DNA of 64,000 nucleotides, from the NCBI GenBank assembly GCA_025175895.1, contig CM045990.1, positions 42,094,658 through 42,158,657 on the forward strand, read 5' to 3'. Shown here piece by piece: positions 34,851 through 45,795 of the stretch. The notes under the pieces were generated by a model. It worked only from the letters and a program-made list of their open reading frames with translations, ran no database searches and was not told where the DNA came from. Both the position numbers and the translations under genes were made by a program. The number at the start of each line of letters is the position of its first letter. Positions within the stretch are counted from its first letter, which is position 1. The DNA is from Wurfbainia villosa. Lineage: Eukaryota; Streptophyta; Magnoliopsida; Zingiberales; Zingiberaceae.

Positions 34851-36467
34851 CTAGCGTGAATCGATCACGCTCCTAGGAACCCAATACCTATTGGAGCTCC
34901 TTGGGTTAACAAGGTATTCACTAGGGATAACTTTCCTAGATACCTTCCTAATGACCCTTTTTGGCTTTGAAGCCTTAGTCAATTGGGTCTTCCCTAGATC
35001 AACTCTAGAGGTAACTCCCCCTTTGACCTTCTTAGTGGCTACCTTAGATTTTCTTGAATTTTTAGCCACTAGACACACACCATGGCTAATCTTAGGGATA
35101 ACTTCCCTATTAACCTTGGTTTTCCTAGACCTAGAAATAGTTCCATAATTGAATGGAACATTATGATAAGTCTTCTTGGGGTTAGATTTGTGACCCAAAT
35201 CTTTCTTACCCCTAGACGGTTCTTGCCTTCTAGGACCTAGATTTTGACCGTTTGACCCCTTAAATGAATTTGTCATAATTGCTAGGGTCTTTTCAAGTTT
35301 CTCAAGCCTTGACCTCAAGGCTTGGTTTTCTAATTCTAGTCTTTCCAATTTTGATTTTTCATTCTTTCTTTGGGAATGACACTTCCTAGGCATATGTCTA
35401 GACTTTTTGGGATTAATGTCCAAATTCTCTTCTATCCTCATTATGCTCTCCCTAGGTAGGATAGGTCTAGAATTGTTGGTTCTAGGTTTGTCCTTAGATA
35501 AATTTACATGCTTAGCACCTAAACAATAAAATCTATTATTTCTACTAGCATGCTTTTCATTAACAATAGCAAGAGTACTAAAATAATTTCTAGCATGCTT
35601 TTTAAACCTAGAACTAGAAGGTACATTAAAGTATACCTTAGGGTTTGCTTTGGAAGCTCCCCCTACTTGTGTAACTCCTTCTTGCCCCTTCTTCCTCCCC
35701 CTAGGGCATTGGCTTCGGTAGTGTCCCCAGTGATTGCACTTGAAGCACACAATGTGCTCTTTATTTTTCCTAGCAAGGACTCCGACATCCTTTGACTTTT
35801 GATTGACTTTTGGTGTCGGTGCTTTTTTCTTGCCCAATTTTGAGCATTTACTCTTGTAATGCTCGGCTACCCTACACTCAAAGCATATAATGTGATTTTT
35901 ATTCTTAATTACAATGCTTGAGTTACCTAGGGAGGTTGTAGCGATATGAGAGGTTTCTTCACTTCTTCCGGAGGTGGATGCTTCTTCTTGCTCTTCCTCT
36001 AGCTCCGATGATCTAACCTCCACTTCGGATGTTGAGCATCTCTCAACATCCGAACCCTTGAGCTCTTGGGATGATGATGTGCTTTCCTTGTCTTGAGCTT
36101 GGGAGGATGAACACTCTTCCTCGGCATCATTCTCTACTTGTGCTGGTTCGGGAATTTCGTGGAATTTTACCAACTTGCTCCACAATTCCCTCGCATATCT
36201 ATATTCACCTAGTCTAGACAAAGTAGCATTAAGTATCAATTTTACTAGCATAATTGTTACCTTAACATTTGTCTTGAATTATTGTCATTGCTCCTCAGTC
36301 CATCTTGACTTTACTAACAACATGTTGTCTTAACCCCTAGGTACTTCAAAACCATTTTCAATAATTAGCATTGTATCGAAATCGGTTTCGAAGTATACCT
36401 CCATCCTTTTCTTCCACCATGAGAATTCTCCTTCAAATTTCAGTGGTTTGATGTTGATGTCAGCCAT
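34851..36467 (-). pseudogene. GAG-3 gag, longest open copy
   Basis: ATG at 36467 begins the frame (WWKKRMEVYFETDFD). Stops and small deletions lie at about 36330 and 36275, after which 466 codons (36251-34851) are open. These contain LWSKLVKFHE, an acidic Ser-rich linker, knuckle 1 (CFECRVAEHYKSKC) and knuckle 2 (CFKCNHWGHYRSQC), both with intact CX2CX4HX4C spacing. A Lys/Arg-rich region, a coiled-coil-like LELENQALRSRLEKLEKTL and the shared ending EYLVNPRSSNRYWVPRSVI follow. It is the best-preserved two-knuckle Gag in the window. The gene stops where SIR-2 goes on into protease. Confidence 0.8.
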
Positions 36468-36510
36468 CTTGTTTGATTATCGCGGTGGTGAGTCCGATGA
36501 CAACCTCCTG

Positions 36511-36522
36511 GCTCTGATATCA
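36511..36522 (-). promoter_or_regulatory. GAG-3 primer-binding site
   Basis: The minus strand reads TGATATCAGAGC, one difference from the initiator tRNA-Met site. Confidence 0.7.
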
Positions 36523-36524
36523 TT

Positions 36525-37713
36525 TGTTGGAGGATCGGTGGCCGACTAGAAAGGGGTGAATAGCCCAATTCAATGTAGATGATGGAAATCATTCGCTCGT
36601 CGTGTGCTTGTCTACAAGATTCGTTAATACGAAGTGGAAATAATAGTAATGAAATATGAATACAAGAGACACAAGCACAAATACAACACGATATACGTGG
36701 TTCGGAACCTTAGGGTTCCTACTCCACGGGGTAAGTTCAATGAGCTCGAGTTATGCACACGACACTAACAAACTCCTTCTCGACTACAAATCGGAGGTGG
36801 AGAAACCTCGTACAAGCAATTACAACAGTAATACACAAAGGTACAAGCAAATACAAATACAACAATGAAATATGTAAAAAAAACTTTACAATAATAGATT
36901 TGAACTCTTGATTGTTGCTTGTTTTGGTTTGCTCTTAAAGGACTGGAATGCAGCAGCAATTCCCCTCCAAAATCGCCCCAAAAATAGTTGCAAAATCTTC
37001 CATCTCGAGCTCCTTAAATAACCTGTATCGAGCTGATTTCGCACCAATCAGTCGACTGATCGAGAACATCAGTCGACTGCTCCTATAGTCATTGTCTCAC
37101 AATGACTCAATCCACGCTGGACAATTTCCAACAGATCACTAATCAATCGACTGCCAACATTGGCAGTCGACTGTCAATGCCCATAGCCAACTGCCCAGAT
37201 AGCTACTGAGCATTCTCTGCTCACGACCACCTTCATCAGTCGACTATCATCCCTTGACAATCGACTGATGGTCTAGCAGTCTACTGTCATCCCTTGGCAG
37301 TCGACTACTGGGCCAGAAACCACCAGTTGCACACCAGTCGATTGCTATCAACTTGGATCAGTCGAACCGACACCTATACCAGTCGACTGCTGTCGGGTAA
37401 AACCTTAAACAAACACTTTGTTTGAGCATCTGATCGTCGAGTAAAACGTCAAACATCATGTTTGAGCATCTGACACTTTGTCTTAGCCACTTGTCCAGTC
37501 CACCTCATCCTCTCATAGAGTTCTCCACCGAAGCTCTCTTCCCTCGGCCTACGTCCCTCGGATGCACCAAGTGCATGGCTTCGCAATGTCATCCTTCATG
37601 TCTTGCCCTCGAAGTCTGCTTCCCTTTGGCCTCACTCCATTCGCTCTCGGTCCGACGGTCCCTCGGATGCACCAAGCGCACGACTTCCACAATGTCATCC
37701 TTCACCGACTCAA
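36525..37713 (-). repeat. GAG-3 5' LTR, truncated
   Basis: It starts TGTTGGAGGATC on the plus strand and pairs with 31761-32914 of the other LTR. The GGAACC/GGTTCC stem is perfect at 36704-36719. CAGTCGACTG motifs at 37040-37400 are well kept. It breaks off at ACCGACTCAAA next to LINE sequence. Confidence 0.8.
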
Positions 37714-37866
37714 ACAACACCACGGTACTGTGTCTTGAATGTGTCCAGTGAGTTTGTCCATGATTAGTGTAAAAAGATAGGGACTTAAAGTTGATCCTTG
37801 ATGTAACCCTATCTTTATTGGAAATGCTTCATTTTATCTGCCCTAAGTCTTCATTCTGGTTGTTAC
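37714..37866 (-). pseudogene. LINE reverse transcriptase fragment
   Basis: About 50 codons of RTE reverse transcriptase (LHQGSTLSPYLFTLIMD) are open on the minus strand. The 5' end of the LINE is at 37866, a 5' truncation typical of target-primed reverse transcription. The inner end at 37714 joins a truncated GAG-3 LTR. Confidence 0.8.
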
Positions 37867-38038
37867 AAGGGAAGTTATCCTTAGAGTTAATCTTGAGAAG
37901 ACCAGAATGACCAAGACTTCCAAGCCTAGAAGGGTCATTATGAAGGTACTAAGGGAGGTTATCCCTAGAGAGTACCTAGTAAACCCAAGGAGCTCAAATA
38001 GATTTTGGGTCCCTAGGAGCATGATCCCTTCATGTTAG

Positions 38039-39953
38039 ATGGGTTCAAGGTGTGTCACCCTTAAATGGATGGGTAGTTAACCTAACTATGGTAGAGTTGA
38101 CACTTTAGAGCATTTCTAAGGTAATGTGATACTTTAGAAATGAGTTTAAAAATAGATTTTAAAATATTTTAGGATGTGCCAATTTAAATTATGAATTTTA
38201 AAAAATTAATCATATTTGGCACAGGTAGGTTGAGAGTTAAAAGTGTGTCATTTTGGATTTTGACATACTTGGGAGATTGAGTCATTATGGCAAATTGGTA
38301 TAAGTTCTAGAAAATGGCAATTAAGCTTAAAATTTAGGTATTTCTATAGCTTTACTTTATATATTTGCCATGCCTTTTTTGTCATATGTCATGTCATGAC
38401 ATCATGCCTCATATGATTACTTGAAATGTCATGATAATGCTTAGTTTAATTTTATGATATTATGATATCATGCATCATGGAAAATGTTTTTAATTAATGC
38501 ACATATAATATGCCATGATTATAATTCATACATTTAACATTAATCAAATTGAATTTAAGGACAAATGATATTATTTGATGTCCTAGATAAAGGAATCAAA
38601 TGGAATGCCTAGATATAATGCATGAACCCTTAGATTTTGGGAAGAACAAAATCCACATCTCACAAAGACCATAAGGAGACATGCGTGTGTATTGATATAT
38701 CTTTGACACATGTGAGATGTTAGGAAAATGAGTTAAGTTCAATGTGCTCATATGATGCATTTATATGAACTCAAACTCATAATATAACATGAATAAATCA
38801 TGAGGAAAGCTAGTGTACAAGTCATATATACTTAGCCCATAGACCATGATTGAAATTAGGTCTTAAAAAATATTTTAAAAAACCTTGGTGAAGTCTATCT
38901 TTTGATAGGAACCACCATTGACAATGTTGACACAATGTTAGAAAAAACATTGAAGGTTTCAATGCTTTTGAACTTTGTATCATTCTTTCAAATTAATGGG
39001 TATTTTAATATAAAACTATTTTTCACCCATTATATTTAGCATAAGTAATATGTTCATAAAATTTCATGATTTTTCAAAACCTATAGAATTACTTATGCAT
39101 TTTTAAAATTGATCCGAAAAATTATTTTCTACAATTGCAGAAACCAGTTGACTGGCTTTTGGAGCAGTCGACTGGTGGTAGTGGCAATCGACTGATTTCT
39201 AATTTTAGTAGACTGCTATTTCTGATATTGACTGAACAAGATTTATTAGCCCCTAAGTACCCCAACTACTCCTAACCCTATAACATGCTTAGAGAAACAT
39301 TGGAAGGGTGAAATATTCATTGAAAATGAATTGGAGAGTTAGTTAGGTTGAAGAATTAAATTTTAAGGGAGGCTAAATTCAAGTTTGAACTCTTACCCTT
39401 ATTTTTTATGGTTTAGATTTCTTATAGTCTTAGGAACTCTCCAAGGACATTGTTGGTGCAATGGTCAAGGGGGAGTAAGCCTTTACGGGGAGTTATCCAT
39501 CAAGGTATGATGGATATTAAAAAGGGGGAGAATGGAAGAATGTCTTACATTTAGTGATAAGGGAGTATCGCTAAGGAGAACTAAGGCTTTCTAGATGATT
39601 TTGGACTAAGGGGAAGAATGTAGGATCTTATTGGAAGATGAGATATAGAAACCCTTAGTAGGCTTTTTGATGTATGCCAAAGGGGGAGAAATAAGCGTTT
39701 AAGTTAGGTAAACCTTAATTATTTTTTTTATTTACATCAGGTATCAAGTACGATTTCTCTTCCCTACTAATCTTGATGGCCGACCGGCCCAATCCCACGG
39801 AAGTTTCCCACTAGTCGACGTGGGTAAATCAAGATGACATGCGGCCCAAGCACATTGGCATAAGAAGAGTCGAGTTAGGCTTATGGGATAGTCGAACTCA
39901 GAGGTATTGTCACCTAACTTAAAGGTATTGTCAAATAATAAAAAGAGGGAGAT
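38039..39953 (+). other. GAG-2 post-gag non-coding region
   Basis: There is no pol. The gag-stop stem is at 38018-38036 (AGCATGA/TCATGTT). The second hairpin is at 38243-38268 (GTGTGTCA/TGACATAC) and the GGTGA/CTATC stem at 38887-38916. CAGTCGACTG-type motifs occur at about 39145-39195. A polypurine-like GCCAAAGGGGGAG is at about 39678 and AAAAAGAGGGAGAT ends at 39953. Confidence 0.7.
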
Positions 39954-40971
39954 TGTTGGTGCAATCAGCCTAGGTCACGATTGACAAGACACGAGTGGAA
40001 TTCGAGTAGTATTTTGATGTTTGTCAATATGGTTGACAATACGTTTGACATATATATGATCATATGACAAGTGGATGGTGTGGCACATCCAAGGTCATAT
40101 GGGGGAGATTGTTATGAGGAGATTATTGGAGCAATCAATCTCAGGTCAAGGTTGACCAAGCTCGAGTGAGACTCGAGTGGAAGTCCAGGATTGGATTCTT
40201 GGAAATGGAGAAGTCCAAGTATGGATACTTGACAAGGGAAGTCCAAGATTGGATTCTTGGCAATGGAAAAGTCCAAGTATGGATACTTGGTAAAGTAAAA
40301 GTCCAAGGGTGCAGTCTTGGTCATGTAAGTCCAAGTGTGTAGTCTTGGCGACGAATGTCCAAATATGGATACTTGACAAAAAAAAGGTCCAAGGGTGTAG
40401 TCTTAGATGTGTAAGTCCAAGCATGTAGTCTTAGTGACAAAAGTCCAAATATGGAAATTTAGCAAAGAAAAAGTCCAAGGGTGTAGTCTTGGCAAAGTAA
40501 GTCCAAGTGTGTAGTCTTGATGGTGAATGTTCAGGCATAGAGGCATGGTAATGGAGAAGTCTCAGAGGTGCGACCTCTTGGCAAAGGTACCCATGGCATG
40601 ACAAAGGCAATGGAAGCACCTGAAGGCTAGCGTGAAAGGTGAAGGAGTTGTGGAGGACTTGGATGGATCCTAAGAGGGTGAGGCTGATGGAGGTGGCTTG
40701 AATGCTTAGGTCTAGGCCTAGAATGAATATCAATTATAAGGGGATCATACTTGGGTTAAACCTCATGTTTGAGGTGTACCAGTCGACTGATGGCATTAGC
40801 CAGTCGATTAGCCGAGTGCTCCGCACTTGAGAGCTCAGTTTAGCTCGAGCAATCAACTGGGGTTCTGACCCAGTTGACTAGTTGTGTATTCGACTAAGGC
40901 TCGATTGCGAACTGTGGCTATGGCAGTTGACTAGCCACTAGCAGTCGACTGATTTCGGTGGACATGGTCAC
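39954..40971 (+). repeat. GAG-2 3' LTR, truncated
   Basis: It begins TGTTGGTGCAATCAGCC and repeats the compound start of 28216-28400, including ATGGGGGAGATTGTTATGAGGAG-like text and a second start at about 40124. CCAAG/CTTGG units lie at 40180-40520. It is cut at 40971 by a gypsy LTR. Confidence 0.8.
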
Positions 40972-41760
40972 TAATGCATTCGAGCACGACTCTCAAATCT
41001 CTGACAAGGATCGTCGAGGACTCGAAGCGCACACTCGCGCTCAATGCCTGTAAGTGCATGGATGTCATCAAGTAATAAAAGATTATCGATCCCACAGAGA
41101 CTAAGATTCAAATACCATCTATCTAGTGGATGTTGTTGTTCGGAATTAATCTCCTAAGAGTATAAATTTTGAAGTTGACAATAGTCCTAACTCAAGTACA
41201 GTGTCACTCGGAGGAAGGGAATGTTGGTTCGAAGTTTTCAAAAAGGGATTCTAGGACTTCGGTTTCACTTGTGCATCGTGAAACATTCTATCAATTAGGT
41301 GTGTTGAGATCTCTAATTATGATTTTGAGGGAGGATCATTATGCATTTGCCCGATGAACTTTTGCTTCTTTCGGGAGCTACCTATTCCTAACCAAGTTTA
41401 CCTTTCGAATCATGAGAGATTAGAGGGTTGATACCATTGGGAGCCCTCTGCCACTAAGTTCCCTTAACCCATCTAGAGTTAATTTCTCCTACTTTGGCCC
41501 TTCTTCTAAGATAGGTTATTGAGGTACCAAGACATCGTAATAATTCCCTATGTAGAGGCAGATCTTATTTCATATCCTATCCTATCATATTCTATCTTCT
41601 ATGATTACGGAAGGTTGGATGACCGCAAGGCTCATCCTTGATTCTCCTAGGTTTTTGATACGAAGGATGCCACTATCACCCATCGAGAGTATATTTGTCC
41701 ATCAATCGGACAATACCCTCTTATGACAATATAAGATAAACTATTGATACATAGCCCAAA
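40972..41760 (-). repeat. GYP-2: gypsy LTR fragment, minus orientation
   Basis: TAATGCATTCGAG and the following text (CTCGAAGCGCACACTCGCGCTCAATGCC..., ATCAAGTAATAAAAGATTATCGATCCCACAG) are the complement of the GYP-1 LTR 3' end (3060-3242 and 8290-8461). Similarity continues loosely to about 41700 (for example the complement of TCCTAGAATC...CCCTTCCTCC). No internal gypsy sequence follows. The right border is not clear. Confidence 0.6.
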
Positions 41761-42343
41761 TAGTTACTATCACAGATAAGCCATAAAACATAGCGGAATA
41801 CACCAACAAATAATAAAGATACAAGAACTCAAATATATGTGTACCAGCACGACTTTGACACAACAAGAAACCATAGTCAAAACCAACATCCAAATTAAAT
41901 CTATAGTAAAGGCCAAATACATACAACACAACCATACACTCCAAATGCAGAAACAACATAGGATAAAATCCCAAAACAAACAATCTAAAATATACAATAG
42001 TATAAATACAATCCATACACTCAGTGTGAGATGGGATCAGCTGGCGGAGCTCCGAGCACCCAAGGAATCTTCTACCTGTTACTTGGGCGACAAGAAAACC
42101 CAAAGTCTGTGGTGGTGAGTATAAAACTCAGCGGTAATATGAAAGATAGTGCATGAACAATATATATCATATGGAGATCTACAGGTGTACATATGAAGGT
42201 CAATAGATATACATATGGAGGTCAACAAATATACATATGGAGGTCAACAGATATACAGTCTTGAAGGTAATAACAAATAACTAGTAGTATAACTATAATC
42301 AATACATAAACAAACCAACCGATCAACTAAACATAATGTAAGG
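41761..42343. other. Unassigned stretch with a 22-bp tandem repeat
   Basis: I recognise no gene or element; small open frames on both strands have no recognisable motif. It contains four 22-bp units at 42168-42255 (next entry). It ends at the COP-1 5' LTR. Confidence 0.4.
42168..42255. repeat. 22-bp tandem repeat, four units
   Basis: Units start at 42168, 42190, 42212 and 42234, with consensus CATATGGAGGTCAACAGATA plus TA. Each begins with the palindrome CATATG. Confidence 0.75.
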
Positions 42344-43964
42344 TGTTAGGATGTATACTGAAAGCCTAGCCTTTGTATGAACATCTTCATTTTGAAATAA
42401 GAATCACATTATCATTGTTTGTATTTTTGCATATTGTCTGATACTTTACATTGTACATATATGGTGTGTGTTGTCGCACAGAAGATCATGTTATCAATTC
42501 CTTGTAAAGTATAAGTAGAGGCTCACAACCAAAATGGTTTTGGACAATCCATTGGCATGGTTGTAGTGTGATTTGGTATTGTTTTATCTTGACCATAGAA
42601 TTACATCAGTACAGTTTGTGTGTATTGAGCAGGACCGATTTAGAGGTGATTCAATTTATATTGACTATATAATTGAATTGGATCTCAGATATTATGATGT
42701 ACATGCTCTTAATCTCGGTATAATAACGGATACATGTACTTAGTATTTATTTCTTTGATTTACCAATGGGAGAGATTTATGTGTTAAATCGATAGGCCTA
42801 GTAAGTTGGGAAATAATATTATTTACATGGTGTGTCGTTGATTATAGGAGGAAACTGTGTCCTATATACTAGGATGATGATGTCCCCTTGAGGAGCTCAT
42901 AAGGTTCATCATGTAAATCCTGCAGGTGGACTTGGTCCAACATGATGATAAGGATGAGTGGTACTACTCATGGAGTTAGATATTAATTAATTAAATTGTC
43001 AGTAATTTAATTAATTAATGGACATTCGATATCTTAAACACGAGGAGATATTTTATACAAATAATATATGGGGCCCATATTTATTTATGGGGGTTGATGA
43101 GGTAGATCAATGATAATCCTCTAATGGAATGGATCATCATTAATGAATTGGGTTTTATGTGGTTCGGATCCATTGGGTGGCCAAGATCCAACTCCTCCTC
43201 ATGGTCCCTATTGTAGCCTATTATAAATATCTCGTGAAGCCTAGATCTATATAAGGGTTAGAGAGGCTTGGGCAGCAACATAAGTTGTGCTAGGATTTTG
43301 GAGTTGGCATGGGAGGCTTAGGCGATAAGAAGTGGTGGCTAGGGTTTTGCTTCTCCTTGTGGGTGGCGGCAACCTAGGGCTTTTCTTCTCCTTTGGACGA
43401 CGCCACCCTCTTCCTTCTCTATTGCCGACACTTCCCTTTCCCTCTCCTAGGGCCAGCGACAACAAAGGTTAGGGTTCCTCCTTCCTTTGTCTTGGCCGGC
43501 ACACCCTCTCCCTCTCCTTAGGGTCGGCGGACACCAAGCTTGGTGTTTGGTGGTCGTGCAAGCAAGGAGAAGAAGGGAGCTTTTGTTCTTCCCTTGTTCT
43601 TACTGGGAAGACGCGATCTAGGAGGCTTTGACTCTTGGAAGATCAAGAGATAAAACAAGAGGTATAATCTTATTTAGTTTTAATTCTAGTTCTTTTGTAT
43701 TTTGTATGTTATTGATTAACATGGACCCCGATGATAAACACAAAAAATCGACGATCCGTTCATCATCTATTCCGCGGCTAATTGAGGAAAAGAGTTAGGT
43801 TGCTTGAACAACAAGTTTGTTCAAGCGACTACTCAAATTGAATAGCACGATGATGAAATGGTTGCTTGGGTAATCCATCATCATTTGGATTAATTTTTTT
43901 TATCCGGGGATGTGAGATAGGATCACCATGCATAAGCGACCGAAGCGGGAAGCAATTCCCTTCA
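42344..43964 (+). repeat. COP-1 5' LTR
   Basis: It starts TGTTAGGATGTATACTGAAAG and ends CCCTTCA two bases before the primer site, 1621 bp. Its first 370 bases match 56645-57005. A TATAAATA box is at 43222-43229. It lacks the CAGTCGACTG and CCAAG/CTTGG features of the other LTRs. Confidence 0.8.
43222..43229 (+). promoter_or_regulatory. TATA box in COP-1 5' LTR
   Basis: TATAAATA in the middle of the LTR; the 3' LTR does not reach this point in the window, so conservation cannot be checked. Confidence 0.4.
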
Positions 43965-43966
43965 AG

Positions 43967-43978
43967 TGGTATCAGAGC
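43967..43978 (+). promoter_or_regulatory. COP-1 primer-binding site
   Basis: TGGTATCAGAGC, a perfect initiator tRNA-Met complement, two bases after the LTR. Confidence 0.85.
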
Positions 43979-45016
43979 CACGGTTTTTGATTTTGTGTGT
44001 TTTGGATTCAGTTACTTTCATGCATTTATCATATATTTTATACCGGATAATAGTAGGATGTGCGTAGGCTAACTTTTTGCTTACAAGAATAAGATCCAAC
44101 TATTATGGCTATATGGATGTATGTGATTGTATGTGTGTGATTGTAATTATTTATTTGAATCCTCGGGATTGACGAGGCTAATTAGTATTTAATTTTTGTA
44201 ATTAAATATGACACTGTTTAGCCGCTCATTTTAATTTACTATTCGATCTAGACATGTTGTACACTCCTTCGTGGAGTATAGGATCAATGGATGTAAATTA
44301 AAATAGTTTATCTCGGCTCGGATCCCCTTATGGCTAGAGCATGGTAAAGGGAGGAGCGGACAAGGTGGCGACACGACGGGAAGCATATTGGAAAACAAAA
44401 GCCATAATAGTTGAAAAATATTTTTTTCATATTTATTGCTTATTGTTTGATATGCATGTTGTGTGTTTGAGAAAATTCCTCAATTTTAAATTACTAAGTG
44501 GGAGAGAGATATTTTTAATTCCCGGGCCTCCATTACAATTTGACATGTGATGCGAACAAACTTGCACGTTGGCTCTGAGTGCCTTCCTCCATATCGGATG
44601 AGTTTGTTTTGCGGATCACTAGGTCAAATATGGTTATAGGAAATTATTTAGGAGAGTGTGTACTTCTCCATCAGAAGGCACATAATCCGAGGTAATTGCC
44701 TTAGTATCGAGTAATGGTAAACACTTATATACAAATAAAAGTATCCTCCCCATCGGAGTCACTGCTTTTATTTGTAGGGTTGAAGAGGAACCAACTATTA
44801 ATTTTGTTTGTCAAAAAGTAAGGTTGACAGGATAATAAAATTAATGGGTAAAATCTCCTCTTACAAATGTAGAATTCGTATACGTCCACACTATCATGAC
44901 ATACAATATTCTTGGTGTTTTGAGGTGTTGGTTGATTTTAAAATTTTATTGTTTGAGGAATCAATAAATTTTAAAATCTAATGTTTTTGATTTATGTGAT
45001 TCTTAGGTTTTTCAAA
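43979..45016 (+). other. COP-1 leader
   Basis: This is one kilobase of AT-rich leader between primer site and gag ATG. I see no gene or clear repeat in it; short open frames lack recognisable motifs. Confidence 0.5.
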
Positions 45017-45795
45017 ATGACTTTCAACCCACTTGTTGTGATTCTGAAAGAAAATAAACTTACTGGACCTAACTATGTTGATTGGAAAAGGAATCTGGAC
45101 ATTGTCTTGACTGCTGAGGAGTACAAATATGTACTCTTCGAAGGGTGTCCTCCTAAGCCTACGGAGGATTCTGGTGAAAAAGAGAAAGAGAGTTATAGGA
45201 AGTGGATCAAGGCTGATGAGATGGCGCGGTGTTACATTTTGGCTTCTATGTCAAATATATTGCAACATCAACATCAGGCCATGACTACTGCCTATGACAT
45301 GGTGCTCAATCTCAAGGAACTTTTCGGACACCAGAATCGGGTTGCTAAGTAGGAAGCAATGAGGAACTTGATGACGACCACCATGGTTGAGGGAACACCC
45401 GTGAGGGATCATGTTCTCAAGATGATGGCTCATTTAAATGAGCTGGAAGTCCTTGGAGCGGAGATCGATGGGGAAAACTAGGTCGATATCATTCTCCAAT
45501 CTCTACCTAGGAGTTTTGAGCAGTTTTCCTTGAACTACAATATGAATAAGAGGTTGTATTCATTAGCGGAGCTTCTGATAGAACTTCAGGCAGCAGAGAG
45601 GCTTTTTCGTCAGAGTACTCAGGCCATGGTTACTCAAAAGGTTTCTACTTCTAAGCCGAAAGGCAAGAAGAAGAAGAAACAAGGTGTAGCAAAGGTGGTG
45701 GGAGGATCTCAGGGAGAAGTGAAGAAGCCGAAAGGCAAGTGCTTCACTTATAAGCAGACTGAACATTGGAAGGCGAACTGTCCCAACCGGAAATA
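45017..45795 (+). pseudogene. COP-1 gag
   Basis: ATG 45017 opens a copia Gag: LTGPNYVDWKRNLDIVL, then EEYKYVL, ARCYILASM and later the UBN2-type text LNELEVLGAEIDG and ILQSLPRSFEQFSLNYNMNK. The single knuckle reads CFTYKQTEHWKANC, so the second Cys is Tyr and the Gly is Glu. In-frame TAGs lie at 45350 and about 45480, and the frame ends in a TAG at 45793-45795 after PNRK. All parts are in one frame. A lysine-rich run precedes the knuckle. Confidence 0.8.

Larger units (their letters stand above)
31761..37713 (-). mobile_element. GAG-3: gag-only element, minus strand, inside the LINE
   Basis: 3' LTR 31761-33260, tail 33261-34850, gag 34851-36467, primer site 36511-36522, 5' LTR 36525-37713. 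The internal part is 3264 bp with no pol. The right LTR stops matching at about 37713, some 345 bases short of its TGTTGG end, and adjoining LINE sequence is missing too, so a deletion removed that junction. No target duplication can be read for that reason. Confidence 0.8.
31488..37866 (-). mobile_element. RTE-type LINE, 5' truncated, split by GAG-3
   Basis: A 12-bp duplication AAGGGAAGTTAT flanks it (31476-31487 and 37867-37878). Its 3' end lies at the left: (CAA)n on the plus strand, that is a (TTG)n tail, preceded by the plant RTE 3'-end wording GGGGTCGGCTATATGGATCC. The 31670-31760 part translates on the minus strand to RETHLRWYGHVLRRPINAPV, the C-terminal text of RTE polyproteins. 37714-37866 translates to IGLHQGSTLSPYLFTLIMDKL and DTVPW, a reverse transcriptase segment upstream of the catalytic YADD. 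GAG-3 and a deletion separate the two parts. Confidence 0.85.
29980..38038 (+). pseudogene. GAG-2 gag, split by a LINE insertion
   Basis: ATG at 29980 opens a Gag like that of GAG-4 (HDINTLVPY..., WKARIETFLMMK). There are early stops near 30110 and 30190, and frameshifts. Open parts are 30406-30762 with knuckle 1 (CFECREVGHYKSKF, last Cys lost) and 31144-31487 with the coiled-coil-like and basic segments. The LINE interrupts it in GREVI-type sequence. After 37878 the frame goes on (KPRRVIMKVLREVIP, EYLVNPRSSNRFWVPRSMI) and ends at TAG 38036-38038. The polyglutamine seen after 31488 is only read-through into the LINE (TTG)n tail. Confidence 0.75.
28216..40971 (+). mobile_element. GAG-2: gag-only element, plus strand, interrupted by a LINE
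   Basis: 5' LTR 28216-29907, primer site, gag in two parts (29980-31487 and 37879-38038), tail 38039-39953, 3' LTR 39954-40971 (truncated by a gypsy LTR). Without the LINE block the internal part is about 3.65 kb, as in GAG-1 and GAG-4. It carries no pol. Both LTRs start with the same compound structure (two LTR-like starts separated by polypurine tracts). Confidence 0.8.

Noticed and set aside
37040..37400. CAGTCGACTG clusters as a CRISPR-like array
   Set aside because: The repeat is 10 bases, spacing is irregular, there are no cas genes and the genome is eukaryotic.
41741..42103. 120-residue hydrophobic open frame on the minus strand
   Set aside because: AT-rich sequence gives Phe/Leu/Tyr-rich chance frames; no start context, homologous copy or domain was recognised.
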